Positions 51,628 to 59,659 are shown, numbered from the stretch's first letter. The stretch: DNA of 64,000 nt from a virus (IMGVR_UViG_3300002143_000079:16336-80335), one strand, 5' to 3'. Made by a program: numbers and translations. The notes: generated by a model from the sequence alone, not told the origin.

Positions 51628-52419
51628 TCAACACTTACTTTTGAACATTGGATTTCCATCACCACACCTTGAAATAGAACACTGTTTGGATTTCGTATCA
51701 CCTATTCCCTTTTGCCATTTTTGATATACTCCGGCTTTTTTGAGAACACGTATGACAATATATTGACTTAATCCCGTTTCTTTAGCAATCAATCTCGGAC
51801 CAATTGTTTGATAAAGTTTAATTACAGTTAATTCCGTTTCTTTGGAAACCGATTTAAATTCCTTACCCGTGAATCGTATTCTATTTTCATCAGCTATTCT
51901 TTTTCTGGTTTTTTCATCTTGGGGATGTGGATGATTGTCATACCAGTTTTTTACCGATTTGGATATTTTATCTTTCCATGCTATTTCCCTGCCACCAAGC
52001 ATGTCTTTCATATATTCACTAAACTCTTTTGTTTTCCATCTTTCTTTTAATTTAAATGAATGTAATTTTCTGTTTTCTTCTACTTGCCACCATTTTTTAC
52101 ACCCGTCTCTCAATTTATTGAGATTCTTTTCTCTATTATTTTCATTCCACGTTTGGCCGCCTGTTCCTCCATCTGTTAAGTTATACCCAATAATTCTATC
52201 AGTAGATTTGAAAAAGTCAATCCAATATTTTTCTCTTTCATTTAAAATATCAGTTGCCGGACAGGTTTCAATAATTTCTTTTTTAAAATTTTCCTTACCA
52301 TATTTTTTGATAGCAGCACGAATCAACAATCCAGACCCATAATAGGTAGGATTGTTGATTGTGTCTTTGCCTATATAAACTTTATTGTTAAGTAAATTGG
52401 TCGTTTTGTATATTATCAT
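51628..52419 (-). CDS. GIY-YIG homing endonuclease
   Basis: 263 residues: IIYKTTNLLNNKVYIGKDT (GIY-YIG motif, here IYK...YIG), then YGSGLLIRAAIKKYGKENF and the catalytic Glu in NEREKYWIDFF. The C-terminus has a helix-turn-helix (IAKETGLSQYIVIRVLKKAG) and a DGNPMFKSK end. Both are NUMOD-like DNA-binding pieces. A TATTTATA motif 3 nt before the ATG could give late expression. Confidence 0.9.
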   Translation of the reverse strand: MIIYKTTNLLNNKVYIGKDTINNPTYYGSGLLIRAAIKKYGKENFKKEIIETCPATDILNEREKYWIDFFKSTDRIIGYNLTDGGTGGQTWNENNREKNLNKLRDGCKKWWQVEENRKLHSFKLKERWKTKEFSEYMKDMLGGREIAWKDKISKSVKNWYDNHPHPQDEKTRKRIADENRIRFTGKEFKSVSKETELTVIKLYQTIGPRLIAKETGLSQYIVIRVLKKAGVYQKWQKGIGDTKSKQCSISRCGDGNPMFKSKC

Positions 52420-52465
52420 GAATATAAATATTATTCATAAAGTCAAAACGACCAAGTATCTAATC

Positions 52466-53551
52466 TTATTTCTTGAGAACCTGCCAAAACAATTTCTTAT
52501 GTTGGTCATTTGTTAGAGGTTTTGAATCTAACAATGTAAATGCCATGCCACTTCTGCCTGTTTCACCGTAAGACGATGTAATAGCTATGGCCGCATCTTT
52601 ACGTGGTTTTATCTTCAATGGCTCGACAAACGCAGTAATTCCTGCGATTATTTGATTGACCTGTTTGGCCGCATCACAAATAGAAGATGCGTATCCACGA
52701 ACCATCTCAAAACATTCCCAATCAAACAGTTCCACAAGTTTGGTTTCAAACTCAACATAGGTTGGACAATTTAATTGAAAATATAACTCAAGAGTGTTTT
52801 CAAGCGTAGCTTCTGACTTGAAACGATGCTTCACAAGATAATCAGCGGACTTCACCTTATGAATCATTTGTTGATTCTTGGAGTAAACGCAGACACCCTC
52901 TTTGCCCTTCCACAAGTCCACCATAGACAACAAATCCTCGGTTGACTTGAAAGTATAGGACTGAGGCCGTGCGACCTTCCAGACCGCAGCCCAAGAATCC
53001 AAGATAGATTGTGGAGTCAATGAGTAATCATCATGGTCAATGCAACCAATCAAAGAAAACAGTGGTTCATTACCATAGTTAATCACGATAACATTCGTTG
53101 GTGACAACCATTCAAACAACAGAGAGAAGTCCCAAGTGTTTGAATTGTATCGTTCCTTCAAATCATCCAGAATAGGTTGAAAGGCAGCCAGTTCTGCGCC
53201 ATTGTCCAACTTGGTTGCGTCAACCGTTCCACGGGTACGAAGTATGAAATGGCCACGATTTTTCGAGATGCATAACAAACTTCCATCCATTTTCTCAATG
53301 ACTGTGGTATTGGTTAGAGAATTTGGAACAGGAAAATTTTCTGGATTTTCTCCCCAATTCGTAAATTTTGGAAATGATGCAGAAACCAACTCACCATCAG
53401 AATTCCAAAGACTTGATCGGAAAATTTTGTTATCATTGGTCCACTTGACACCGATATGTTTCGGTGTAACCAAATACATCACCTCACCATGTAAAACATG
53501 TTCGTTTACATAGAAGATTTCTCGGTCAATATTACCAAGTGAAATTTTCAT
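52466..53551 (-). CDS. RNA ligase, T4 Rnl1-like
   Basis: 361 residues. Nucleotidyltransferase motifs: EKMDGSLLCI (motif I with the adenylated Lys near 87), FILRTRGT, LLFEWLSP (IIIa), KEGVCVYS (IV) and HKVKSADYLVKH (V). It seals broken RNA, in T4 the tRNA cut by host anticodon nuclease. The ATG overlaps the end of the upstream endonuclease gene by 20 nt, so the endonuclease probably inserted just in front of it. Confidence 0.9.
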   Translation of the reverse strand: MKISLGNIDREIFYVNEHVLHGEVMYLVTPKHIGVKWTNDNKIFRSSLWNSDGELVSASFPKFTNWGENPENFPVPNSLTNTTVIEKMDGSLLCISKNRGHFILRTRGTVDATKLDNGAELAAFQPILDDLKERYNSNTWDFSLLFEWLSPTNVIVINYGNEPLFSLIGCIDHDDYSLTPQSILDSWAAVWKVARPQSYTFKSTEDLLSMVDLWKGKEGVCVYSKNQQMIHKVKSADYLVKHRFKSEATLENTLELYFQLNCPTYVEFETKLVELFDWECFEMVRGYASSICDAAKQVNQIIAGITAFVEPLKIKPRKDAAIAITSSYGETGRSGMAFTLLDSKPLTNDQHKKLFWQVLKK

Positions 53552-54212
53552 TTATTATGTCGATTAAAAGAGACTCCAAATCAATGTCGGACAACTTATT
53601 CATATCCGATTCCCAAATATAACCAATTTTATAGTTATTGTCAACGGCCAATTTTCGCTTTGTTTCGTCTTTATTCCAAATGTCAGATGAGGTCATTCGA
53701 CCCCATGAAAATTGAAAAACATCATCTGATTTATAAATTTTTGGATTTGCGTGCCAGTAATCACCATTTACTTCCAATATAAACGACTCGTTTATCAAAA
53801 AATCGTAATTTGTTGACTTAATATAAAAGTGTGGTATATACTCAAATGATGAATATGATTTCCACGTATTGAATATTTTTTGAATTCTCGTTTCTAGTGA
53901 AGATGTGGATTTTATTCCAGCATGTAACCGAGATAACCGGAATTGTTTTTCCTCATCGGTTAGAGAAGCCCACAACACTTTCATATCAAGACTTTTATCG
54001 TTGCGTCGTTCTTCCGTCCACGCATGTTGAAAACTCAATATCAAATCAGTTCTTTCATCATCATTCAAACTTTCCCAAAACTTTACCATTTTAATTTTTG
54101 ACTTTTTTCTATTATTTGGTAAAGTGGATGGATATTCTACGCCGTATTTTTCCAGATTAGTATTTTGTTTTTTAGATTCAATCAAAAAACGTTCGTCTGG
54201 AGATTTATTCAA
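53532..54212 (-). CDS. Vsr-like homing endonuclease
   Basis: 226 residues. The N-terminus has the NTNLEKYGVEYPST module seen on many phage endonucleases. The C-terminus has the Vsr/EDxHD-type core: NYDFLINESFILEVNGDYWHANP, then WNKDETKRKLAVDNNYKIGYIWESD. Positioned directly ahead of the RNA ligase gene. Confidence 0.82.
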   Translation of the reverse strand: MNKSPDERFLIESKKQNTNLEKYGVEYPSTLPNNRKKSKIKMVKFWESLNDDERTDLILSFQHAWTEERRNDKSLDMKVLWASLTDEEKQFRLSRLHAGIKSTSSLETRIQKIFNTWKSYSSFEYIPHFYIKSTNYDFLINESFILEVNGDYWHANPKIYKSDDVFQFSWGRMTSSDIWNKDETKRKLAVDNNYKIGYIWESDMNKLSDIDLESLLIDIINENFTW

Positions 54213-54228
54213 TAAAGCCTCGCTTATT

Positions 54229-54411
54229 TTACTTCCATTCTAGAAATGTCAACTCATCTAGTGAATATTTTACACCGGTTTTGATTCCCAATTGGAGAAG
54301 AGCACTATCAACCATTTCTCTGGCCCGGACTTCATCAGCCACCATTCCTTTTGATTTGAAGAATTCGATGTTAGGTCCACCGTTGAGAATACGACCAAGT
54401 TTGATACTCAA
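54229..54411 (-). CDS. Small protein with TTG start (60 aa)
   Basis: 60 residues, SIKLGRILNGGPNIEFFKSKGMVADEV then helical and acidic. The only usable start for the full frame is TTG 54411; ATG at about 54345 would halve the protein. Between it and its promoter lies a structured stretch of about 190 nt. An insertion may have replaced the original start region. Confidence 0.6.
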   Translation of the reverse strand: MSIKLGRILNGGPNIEFFKSKGMVADEVRAREMVDSALLQLGIKTGVKYSLDELTFLEWK

Positions 54412-54600
54412 CCGCGCCTGTTATTGGGTTTATCGCGACCACCCAATCGTCCGCTATTACGGTCTTTCCTTGCTGACTCATCACAGCATACCAACTATCA
54501 GGCCATAAGGCAATCGTTAATGGGCAAAAGTGGTGGACCTTATCGTGGCCCTAGTCGTCAGTCTGGTTACTGAGGGATTTTGGCTATTGTTCCCAAATCT
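54412..54600 (-). ncRNA. Structured leader RNA
   Basis: Downstream of the promoter at 54607-54634 (TACTCT, TTGACT) the predicted transcript folds into at least three stems: CAGT/ACTG, GGCC-(ACG)-ATAAGG with CCTTATGGCC (54538-54550 with 54501-54510), and ATTGGGT/ACCCAAT (54441-54447 with 54423-54429). It also contains a 36-codon frame from ATG 54481. The other early genes nearby have almost no leader, so this one is exceptional. Class unknown. Confidence 0.55.
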
Positions 54601-54637
54601 TTAAGTAGAGTATATCAGTTCTATAAGAAGTCAACCG

Positions 54638-55045
54638 TTATTTGAACAACGTGACTGCTTTTTCGATGAGAACGACACGGGGAGTGACTTTAATCCTGAC
54701 GCACTCTTTCACGTGTTCAATCACTCCGTCATAGAGGATTACCATAGCCAAAAGTATCGGAATAATGCTGTATAACCTTATGAAAAACTTAGTCTCATCC
54801 TCACAGTTACGACTCTTAAACAACGCAATAGTGGTTGGAATTACAATTAAAGCGAGTATAATCAATGAATAACTCGCACTGAATGCGTGATCCCAAAACA
54901 TCCAAGTGAGATACTCATTGGCGACTTGGGGAGCTTGTTCGGATACCATGTCAACGGCTTTGCTGACATTGGTCTTACCAATTTCGTAAACCTCTGCAGT
55001 GATGTTGTTTACAGTTCCGAGAAAGTTTGTGGATAATACAGACAT
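54638..55045 (-). CDS. Membrane protein with two helices (135 aa)
   Basis: 135 residues. Helices at about 55-77 (AFSASYSLIILALIVIPTTIALF) and 90-108 (LYSIIPILLAMVILYDGVI). Size and topology would allow a holin-like role, but no endolysin is next to it. It starts 5 nt after a 23-residue frame. Confidence 0.75.
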   Translation of the reverse strand: MSVLSTNFLGTVNNITAEVYEIGKTNVSKAVDMVSEQAPQVANEYLTWMFWDHAFSASYSLIILALIVIPTTIALFKSRNCEDETKFFIRLYSIIPILLAMVILYDGVIEHVKECVRIKVTPRVVLIEKAVTLFK

Positions 55046-55050
55046 AGTTC

Positions 55051-55122
55051 TTATTCAGTTATTTGTTTTGGGGAATCAATCAAAGTTGTTACGTCAACTG
55101 CAAGATATTTGAGTAATCTCAT
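55051..55122 (-). CDS. 23-residue leader frame
   Basis: ATG 55122 to TAA 55051, 7 nt behind TATCAT of an early promoter (-35 at 55152-55157) and 5 nt before the membrane-protein ATG. Peptide RLLKYLAVDVTTLIDSPKQ. It probably supplies translational coupling for the membrane gene from a leaderless start. Confidence 0.55.
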   Translation of the reverse strand: MRLLKYLAVDVTTLIDSPKQITE

Positions 55123-55265
55123 GTTTTGGATGATATAACCGATTTAGAAAAAGTCAACTCAAAGTTTTATTAAAACCAACGTCGAATGTTGTGTCAATAC
55201 GTTCTCCTTCCACATTCGCAAACAACCCGAAACGTCGAAAAGGGTGTTCCGTTGGTGGAGGGAGA

Positions 55266-55493
55266 TTATTCTACGGTAGCAGGAATGTCAAGCAATTGTT
55301 CAGACAACAACACTTGTGCGGAATTGTATCCAGACGTTTCACTCTTGGAATCATACGTGGCCACGTCCCAACCATCAAGCTTAATGTGAATGGTGGTTGG
55401 ACTGCGATACATGGTGAACCGGGGAAGGTTTTCACCACCACGTTCATCAATCGCATTCGCAATACGTTTGATTCGGTTATTGATATTGGTCAT
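55266..55493 (-). CDS. Small protein, unknown (75 aa)
   Basis: 75 residues: TNINNRIKRIANAIDERGGEN, then beta-rich FTMYRSPTTIHIKLDGWDVATYD. It starts one base after the stop of the gene upstream (coupled). Positions 55150-55265 downstream hold no supported gene. Confidence 0.74.
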   Translation of the reverse strand: MTNINNRIKRIANAIDERGGENLPRFTMYRSPTTIHIKLDGWDVATYDSKSETSGYNSAQVLLSEQLLDIPATVE

Positions 55494-55494
55494 G

Positions 55495-55695
55495 TTAGCA
55501 AGTCAAGAAGATTTCTTCGTTATTTTCAGCGAGTTCAATCACTCGTTTACTGAATTCCGAAAGCAATCGACTGTCAGCGACTTTGTTCTCCATATCCTCT
55601 TTTACGGCCTTACGTTTCCATTCAGGCAAATCACTGAGGGCCTTTTGAAAGGCGAGTTCGTAACGACTGGCGGTAAGTTTAATAGGTTGACTCAT
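55495..55695 (-). CDS. Small helical protein (66 aa)
   Basis: 66 residues from ATG 55695; SQPIKLTASRYELAFQKALSDLPEWKRKAVKEDMENKV is helical and basic. The longer frame begins within the promoter (TTGACA 55726-55731). The promoter spacer also contains TATTTATT. Confidence 0.75.
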   Translation of the reverse strand: MSQPIKLTASRYELAFQKALSDLPEWKRKAVKEDMENKVADSRLLSEFSKRVIELAENNEEIFLTC

Positions 55696-55777
55696 ATAAA
55701 ATAAATATATCAATGTTTACTGATATGTCAAAACATTTTTAATTTTCTTCTACGTTTTATTCCTCTACACACTATTT

Positions 55778-56512
55778 ATGAATGTCAAGATAAAACTTAT
55801 GAAATTATGGGAAGAAAAAAACTCAACAGACCAATGGCTGAACTTGTTGAAGAACGTCGGAAAAGACAACTTCGATACTATCACCGAAATAAAGAACGTC
55901 TTAATCAAGAAAGACTCAACCGATACTATAAACAGAGGAATTTACTTGATAGTGAATAAAATTGATGGTAAATATTATGTGGGAAGCTCCATCAATTTTA
56001 CTAAGCGATGGAATTCCCACCGACACTGTTTGAAAACCAACAATCATGATTCCGAAAAATTACAACATGCAATAGACAAATATGGTATTGACAATTTTGA
56101 ATTTGTGATTATTGAACGATTGGTTGATGATTTACTATTGATAGAACAAAAATATTTAGATTTTTGTCAATTGAACAAAGAAAATTGTTACAACGTTGCA
56201 TTCAGTTCATCCAGTCCAATGTTAGGACGCAAACATAATGAGGTTACTAAGTCTCTCATATCAAAACGATTGATAGGAAAAAACTCCGGTGTCAAGAACT
56301 TCTTTCATGGAAAAGAATTTCGTAATGGTGGTTTACCACCAGACGAAACTCAATTTTCTTTTCAACACATTAACGGAGAAACTTTTAACGGAACACGAAA
56401 AGAGTTTTATACTAAACTCGGTTGTATTCAACAACAGGTGGATAGGATTGTCAATGGTAGAAGAAAATCCTATAAAGGATGGTCACTTACTCATCCTTCC
56501 ACGTCTTCTTAA
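55778..56512 (+). CDS. GIY-YIG homing endonuclease
   Basis: The nuclease core starts around residue 54: RGIYLIVNKIDGKYYVGSS, then the Arg in TKRWNSHRH, KYGIDNFEFVIIE and the Glu of LLIEQKYLDFC. The C-terminus has NUMOD-type segments (FNGTRKEFYTKLGC and RIVNGRRKSYKGWSL). The first 50 residues overlap another frame that looks more like real protein, so the true start is probably near 55930. It lies on the plus strand among minus-strand genes. Confidence 0.85.
   Translation: MNVKIKLMKLWEEKNSTDQWLNLLKNVGKDNFDTITEIKNVLIKKDSTDTINRGIYLIVNKIDGKYYVGSSINFTKRWNSHRHCLKTNNHDSEKLQHAIDKYGIDNFEFVIIERLVDDLLLIEQKYLDFCQLNKENCYNVAFSSSSPMLGRKHNEVTKSLISKRLIGKNSGVKNFFHGKEFRNGGLPPDETQFSFQHINGETFNGTRKEFYTKLGCIQQQVDRIVNGRRKSYKGWSLTHPSTSS
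55807..55959 (+). CDS. Small basic protein (50 aa)
   Basis: ATG 55807 to TAA 55959 gives GRKKLNRPMAELVEERRKRQLRYYHRNKERLNQERLNRYYKQ. The RYYxRNKE repeats are typical of small phage proteins linked to homing endonucleases. It ends inside the GIY-YIG domain in another frame, suggesting an overlap or an insertion of the endonuclease into its 3' part. Confidence 0.6.
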   Translation: MGRKKLNRPMAELVEERRKRQLRYYHRNKERLNQERLNRYYKQRNLLDSE

Positions 56513-56627
56513 ATTTATCATGTCGTTTGAATAACTTCTTACTCTGTACAACCCGCGATGATGGATTGAAATCATACGATTTTCTCACAGAGTGCATCGC
56601 TTCGATTTGTGTCATTCGTTGTTTCAT
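56487..56627 (-). CDS. Small basic protein (46 aa)
   Basis: ATG 56627 to TAA 56487; its end overlaps the plus-strand endonuclease by 26 nt. Basic C-terminus (SKKLFKRHDKFKKTWKDE). Early promoter TTGACG (56658-56663), 16 nt, TAGTAT, 8 nt, ATG, with an additional TATTTATT in the same place. Confidence 0.7.
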   Translation of the reverse strand: MKQRMTQIEAMHSVRKSYDFNPSSRVVQSKKLFKRHDKFKKTWKDE

Positions 56628-56659
56628 ATAAATAAATACTATCAGTTATTTATAAAACG

Positions 56660-56977
56660 TCAAGCGTTTGTATCAATTTTCTCTATTTTTTCCATCGCAT
56701 TCAAATACTCTTGAAAACGAAGTTTATCACTTTCAATCAACCGTTGGGATTCAAACATCCACGTCACACACGTTCCGCCAAAAACCATGTTTAGATGACG
56801 CATGGTTTCCAACACCCAATCGGTTGAAAAGATAGATATGATACCCAAAACTGTGACGACAAACATTGCAATCAGACAGTGAACAAACGCCGTTTTAGTT
56901 GCACCCATGTGCAACTTTTCCAGAGACGCATTCAATTCCAGAATGCGTTTATGTTCTGACGTTTCGGTGTATTTCAT
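56660..56977 (-). CDS. Two-helix membrane protein (105 aa)
   Basis: 105 residues: helices at about 31-50 (FVHCLIAMFVVTVLGIISIF) and 58-77, flanked by charged coils (EHKRILELNASLEKL; SDKLRFQEYLNAMEKIEKID). Early promoter TTGACA (57006-57011) with a weak -10 (CACAAT), 6 nt from the ATG. Confidence 0.75.
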   Translation of the reverse strand: MKYTETSEHKRILELNASLEKLHMGATKTAFVHCLIAMFVVTVLGIISIFSTDWVLETMRHLNMVFGGTCVTWMFESQRLIESDKLRFQEYLNAMEKIEKIDTNA

Positions 56978-57015
56978 AGGTGTATTGTGTATGCGGTTGT
57001 GTAAATGTCAACCGT

Positions 57016-57378
57016 TTACTTTTTCAAGAGACAGATAACCAGTGCATTTTTCTTGGAAATACTTCCACGACGGGAGAGAACGAAACGACGACCCGTGGAG
57101 GAAATCCGCACATGAGGATTCGTCACTTCGTCATACTTCTTACCACCCACCGGACAACGATACAACTGATAGGTGGTGACGGGAGACACACTACGACGAT
57201 TGGACAACTTCCACATTTTCAGAAATTCCTCACCTTGACGGTCATTCTTGACGCGTAGAATTGTCTTTTCAACCGTCTGTTTACCGTGATAGACGGTGGT
57301 AAGACTTCCATCACCATTGTCGAGATACGTTGCGGTGCGAGTCTTGTGATAAACCGGGAGATTGGAGGTGTTTTTCAT
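57016..57378 (-). CDS. Unknown basic protein (120 aa)
   Basis: 120 residues from ATG 57378; the longer frame starts with a TTG in the promoter. Basic, with TTYQLYRCPVGGKKYDEVTNPHVRISSTGRRFVLSRRG. Early promoter TTGACT (57411-57416), TAGTCT, 9 nt. Confidence 0.77.
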   Translation of the reverse strand: MKNTSNLPVYHKTRTATYLDNGDGSLTTVYHGKQTVEKTILRVKNDRQGEEFLKMWKLSNRRSVSPVTTYQLYRCPVGGKKYDEVTNPHVRISSTGRRFVLSRRGSISKKNALVICLLKK

Positions 57379-57425
57379 TATGATCAAAGACTACCTGAGT
57401 TGTTATAAAAAGTCAATTACTAATT

Positions 57426-57826
57426 TCACAAATGTTTATATTTCTTCAACAGGGACTTTTCCTCTGCAGTAAGACTTCCCACAGTTTTCTTCAATAAAAC
57501 CTTGACTTTGTTTTCTTCTATGATTCGAGCTTTGTCCTCATCCTGATGTTTTTCCCACCAAGTAGCCAGTTGACGGGCCACGGGGTCATGTGCATCATAG
57601 ACATACTTTTCACGGTCTTTCTTCGACATGAAACGAATTGTCTGACAGAGATACACGGTGGCTTCGTCGGCCCTATCTTTATCACCATAGTAATTTTCAG
57701 CACCTGTCTTGGCCCAAGTAGGAAAGCCACACTTCATCTTTTTACCAAGGTGGTAGATGAATTCGCACGTGAGTTTGCTTTCCCGTTAAAGTCCCGTTGG
57801 TTCCATATAATCACATCTGCAAGGCA
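57426..57826 (-). pseudogene. CDYMEPT-family phage gene, frameshifted
   Basis: ATG 57826 gives PCRCDYMEPTG and then a TAA. I recognise CDYMEPT as the start of a small protein family common in large phages, which continues with LxxYLxxxLG and ends in a WWExHQ segment. That continuation exists here in the -1 frame: LTGSKLTCEFIYHLGKKMKCGFP to VARQLATWWEKHQDED. A missing G in the GGG after the MEPT codons (about 57792) explains it. The remaining ATG at 57737 would give only the C-terminal 103 residues. Either a real mutation or a sequencing error. Confidence 0.75.
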
Positions 57827-57845
57827 TAAAATAGTTCTTTCTTGG

Positions 57846-58040
57846 TTAAAAGTTCACACGTAACACGATATGTCCACGGTCCAAAATATCATCGGTCCAA
57901 TCACCCTTGGTGGTTGTGTCAACCTTTTTGACAGGCAAAACTTCTTCGCTGTCGTCCATGGCGATACTGACATTTTGATTCAATTCTTCACCGGACATTT
58001 TCTTGAGACGTTCAAGGAGTTGGAGATAGGTTATATTCAT
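57846..58040 (-). CDS. Small acidic protein (64 aa)
   Basis: 64 residues: a helical start (YLQLLERLKKMSGEELNQ) and a beta-rich second half. Its general layout recalls small early phage proteins. Early promoter TTGACT (58071-58076), 16 nt, TAATCT, 8 nt, ATG. The frameshifted CDYMEPT gene follows after 19 nt. Confidence 0.77.
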   Translation of the reverse strand: MNITYLQLLERLKKMSGEELNQNVSIAMDDSEEVLPVKKVDTTTKGDWTDDILDRGHIVLRVNF

Positions 58041-58079
58041 GTGGTTAAAGATTATCAGTCATTTATCAAAAGTCAACCA

Positions 58080-58334
58080 TTACTTTTTATAGTGGATAGG
58101 ATTATCACAGTCACCTTTATGGGTGTAATCGAATCCCCGACCCGTATAAAATCGCAGATACTGGCAACCATCCACTCGCGTCACTGCGCCATCTTCGGAG
58201 TTGACAACACAGTAAACCATGATGCATGAGAAGATTATGACTACAATCCAACCAAGTGTGGATACATCATGCGTCTTACTCATCGGTGTTCCTTTTGCAA
58301 CTCGATTGAATTCTCGTATCTGTTCAGGTGTCAT
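58080..58334 (-). CDS. Single-pass membrane protein (84 aa)
   Basis: 84 residues: soluble N-terminus, one helix at about 28-45 (LGWIVVIIFSCIMVYCVV), then an outside part with Cys (DGCQYLRFYTGRGFDYTHKGDCD). Early promoter TTGACT (58366-58371), 16 nt, TATATT, 9 nt, ATG. Confidence 0.75.
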   Translation of the reverse strand: MTPEQIREFNRVAKGTPMSKTHDVSTLGWIVVIIFSCIMVYCVVNSEDGAVTRVDGCQYLRFYTGRGFDYTHKGDCDNPIHYKK

Positions 58335-58370
58335 CGTGGTTAAAATATAATGGAATTCTATAAAAAGTCA

Positions 58371-58398
58371 AGCCCTTCCAGCTTTCACCGGAAGGGCT
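58371..58398 (-). terminator. Hairpin fused to a promoter
   Basis: AGCCCTTCC/GGAAGGGCT 9-bp stem with a 10-nt loop. On the minus strand it runs into TTGACTTTTT, so the T-run of the next promoter can serve as the terminator's T-run for the 58427-58882 gene. Confidence 0.75.
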
Positions 58399-58426
58399 TT
58401 TGAACCTTTTGGAAGACCGTTAAGAA

Positions 58427-58882
58427 TTAGGAACGGACGATACGATCACATTCCACGAAGAGGGGCATGAGGTGGGGGTGTTGGGCGAGCAAAGTAGCAC
58501 GAGCTTTGTCACGGTTACGGAGGTAGAATGTATTGGCACTCAGCCCACGATTACGTTTTTCTTTACCAATAGTCAAACCCAAAGCCTTGGCGAGAGCAGG
58601 TAGGGACTTGGTGTATTCACGACGAACCTTACTCGGCTTCACACCACCCACGGCGTTCGCCAACAGGGTGCCGCGGACGGTCAATGTGATGCCCAGTTCA
58701 TCTTTGAGAATGCCCTCGACAACCGCAGTGGGTGTCGGTTCGCTCATATAGGTGAGGACCACCAAAGAGGCCTGCCACCAGTTGTAAGGATAGGAAGCAC
58801 TTTGCGTGGCTCCAATGGATTGACGATAAGCACGCACATTGTTAATGGCGTCGATGTCTGCGGACAGAGTGTTAATGTTCAT
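58427..58882 (-). CDS. Unknown protein (151 aa)
   Basis: 151 residues, Ala/Leu-rich and basic. YPYNWWQASLVVLTYMSEPTPTAVVEGILKDELGITLT suggests a small helical DNA-binding fold, and NRDKARATLLAQHP follows. GC content is higher than in its neighbours. Promoter TTGACT (58928-58933) with TAAAGT; the ATG is about 23 nt beyond the -10, so a leader of about 16 nt exists. Confidence 0.77.
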   Translation of the reverse strand: MNINTLSADIDAINNVRAYRQSIGATQSASYPYNWWQASLVVLTYMSEPTPTAVVEGILKDELGITLTVRGTLLANAVGGVKPSKVRREYTKSLPALAKALGLTIGKEKRNRGLSANTFYLRNRDKARATLLAQHPHLMPLFVECDRIVRS

Positions 58883-58946
58883 AGATTTTTTAAGATTACG
58901 AAGTCACTTTATATCACTCCAAACAAAAGTCAATGGTTATTTTAAT

Positions 58947-59160
58947 TTATCGAATTACCCCTAACTTATGAAGCTCACGATTTGCAATGGTTTCAATCAC
59001 CACCTGAGTGCGACAGACGTTGCACACAATCAGATTGTCATAGGTGACAAACGACCTACCCATCCAATACCAATTGTAGATGAATGCATTGCACTTGTCG
59101 CACGATTCCAGAAAACCAGTATCGTCGTTTTTTCAGTTCTTCAAGATTATGTGCATTCAT
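58947..59160 (-). pseudogene. Zinc-ribbon protein gene with a one-base frameshift
   Basis: ATG 59160, 9 nt behind TAATGT of an early promoter, gives NAHNLEELKKRRYWF. The frame then goes off into a short stop-terminated tail, while the +1 frame continues LESCDKCNAFIYNWYWMG...LIVCNVCRTQVVIETIANRELHKLG, a clear CxxC...CxxC ribbon without a start of its own. One extra T in the TTTT at 59112-59115 accounts for it. Corrected length is 70 residues. Confidence 0.72.
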
Positions 59161-59193
59161 ACCGGGATTACATTACCGGTTTTTTATAAATTG

Positions 59194-59625
59194 TCAATAA
59201 TCACTTTGTATAAAATTGTTGGTGACTAGATTACATAATCTTATAAAGTTTTCGGATGTTAGTGAAGCTTTAGCGATGTTAATATCTTTATGAACAAATT
59301 GTAAATTTGTCAAATCATTTGTTCCTCCACGGGAAATCGGATGAATGTGGTCAATAGACATTGTATCTCTAGTCAATCTCTGACCCGTAAACGGACAAAT
59401 CAACTTCTGTTTTTTAGCGATTTTCCATAAATCAAATGGTGTAACAGTGATTAACGGATTTTTATTCTTCATTCGGCCATTACAACCGTTATTTAATCTA
59501 CCGGAAACCGTTTTGAAAACTTTTCTCCGTCTATGGTTTCTCATCCACTCACGTTTTTGTTTTTTATAATGATTATGACGTTCCGAATTGTTTTTTATAC
59601 TTTTGTATTTTTTTGCATTAGGCAT
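59194..59625 (-). CDS. HNH endonuclease
   Basis: 143 residues. A basic N-terminus (about 60 residues, Lys/Arg/Asn/His-rich) is followed by the HNH core: CPFTGQRLTRDTMSIDHIHPISRGGTNDLTNLQFVHKDINIAK. It is related to the plus-strand HNH gene at 61773-62048 (CALTGQKL...ISVDHIVALSNGG). Probably a free-standing homing endonuclease. No early promoter precedes it. Confidence 0.9.
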   Translation of the reverse strand: MPNAKKYKSIKNNSERHNHYKKQKREWMRNHRRRKVFKTVSGRLNNGCNGRMKNKNPLITVTPFDLWKIAKKQKLICPFTGQRLTRDTMSIDHIHPISRGGTNDLTNLQFVHKDINIAKASLTSENFIRLCNLVTNNFIQSDY

Positions 59626-59659
59626 AATTGAGTCCCCTACAAAATAAATAGGGAACCAC

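Larger units (their letters stand above)
36450..59197 (-). promoter_or_regulatory. Early promoter family, minus strand
   Basis: A recurrent promoter TTGAC(T/A)TTTTATAAA, 16-17-nt spacer, TA(G/A)TCT-like -10, then mostly 6-9 nt to the ATG. Plus-strand positions of the -35 box include 36472, 36596, 36879, 37089, 37347, 37725, 38287, 38895, 39285, 39676, 39920, 40112, 40573, 40755, 41322, 41794, 42477, 42735, 43845, 44167, 44448, 44851, 45099, 45613, 45979, 46262, 46471, 47305, 47910, 48614, 49105, 51324, 51626, 54629, 55152, 55726, 56658, 57006, 57411, 58071, 58366, 58928 and 59192. The T-rich first half of the spacer is conserved. Because RNA should start about 7 nt after the -10, most mRNAs would begin at or within 3 nt of the ATG. 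Confidence 0.9.

Noticed and set aside
53532-54212. Restriction endonuclease of a defence system
   Set aside because: The Vsr-like core together with the phage NLEKYGVE module and the position at the start of the RNA ligase gene fit a homing endonuclease better; no methylase is nearby.
54501-54560. Second hammerhead ribozyme around the CTGACGA at about 54553-54559 (minus strand)
   Set aside because: The CTGACGA heptamer is there, but no GAAA with a matching stem II and no capped stem III follows.
54412-54600. Group I intron in front of the 60-aa gene
   Set aside because: The stretch is near the minimum intron size and contains a CTGACGACTA-like piece, but I could not find a pairing P3/P7 core, a U-G splice-site pair, or a split frame that splicing would restore.
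36450-59197. Regularly recurring near-identical 20-28 nt sequences that could be mistaken for a CRISPR array
   Set aside because: Spacing is irregular (about 200-1000 nt), genes lie between the copies, and the conserved parts are -35 and -10 boxes. They are promoters, not CRISPR repeats.
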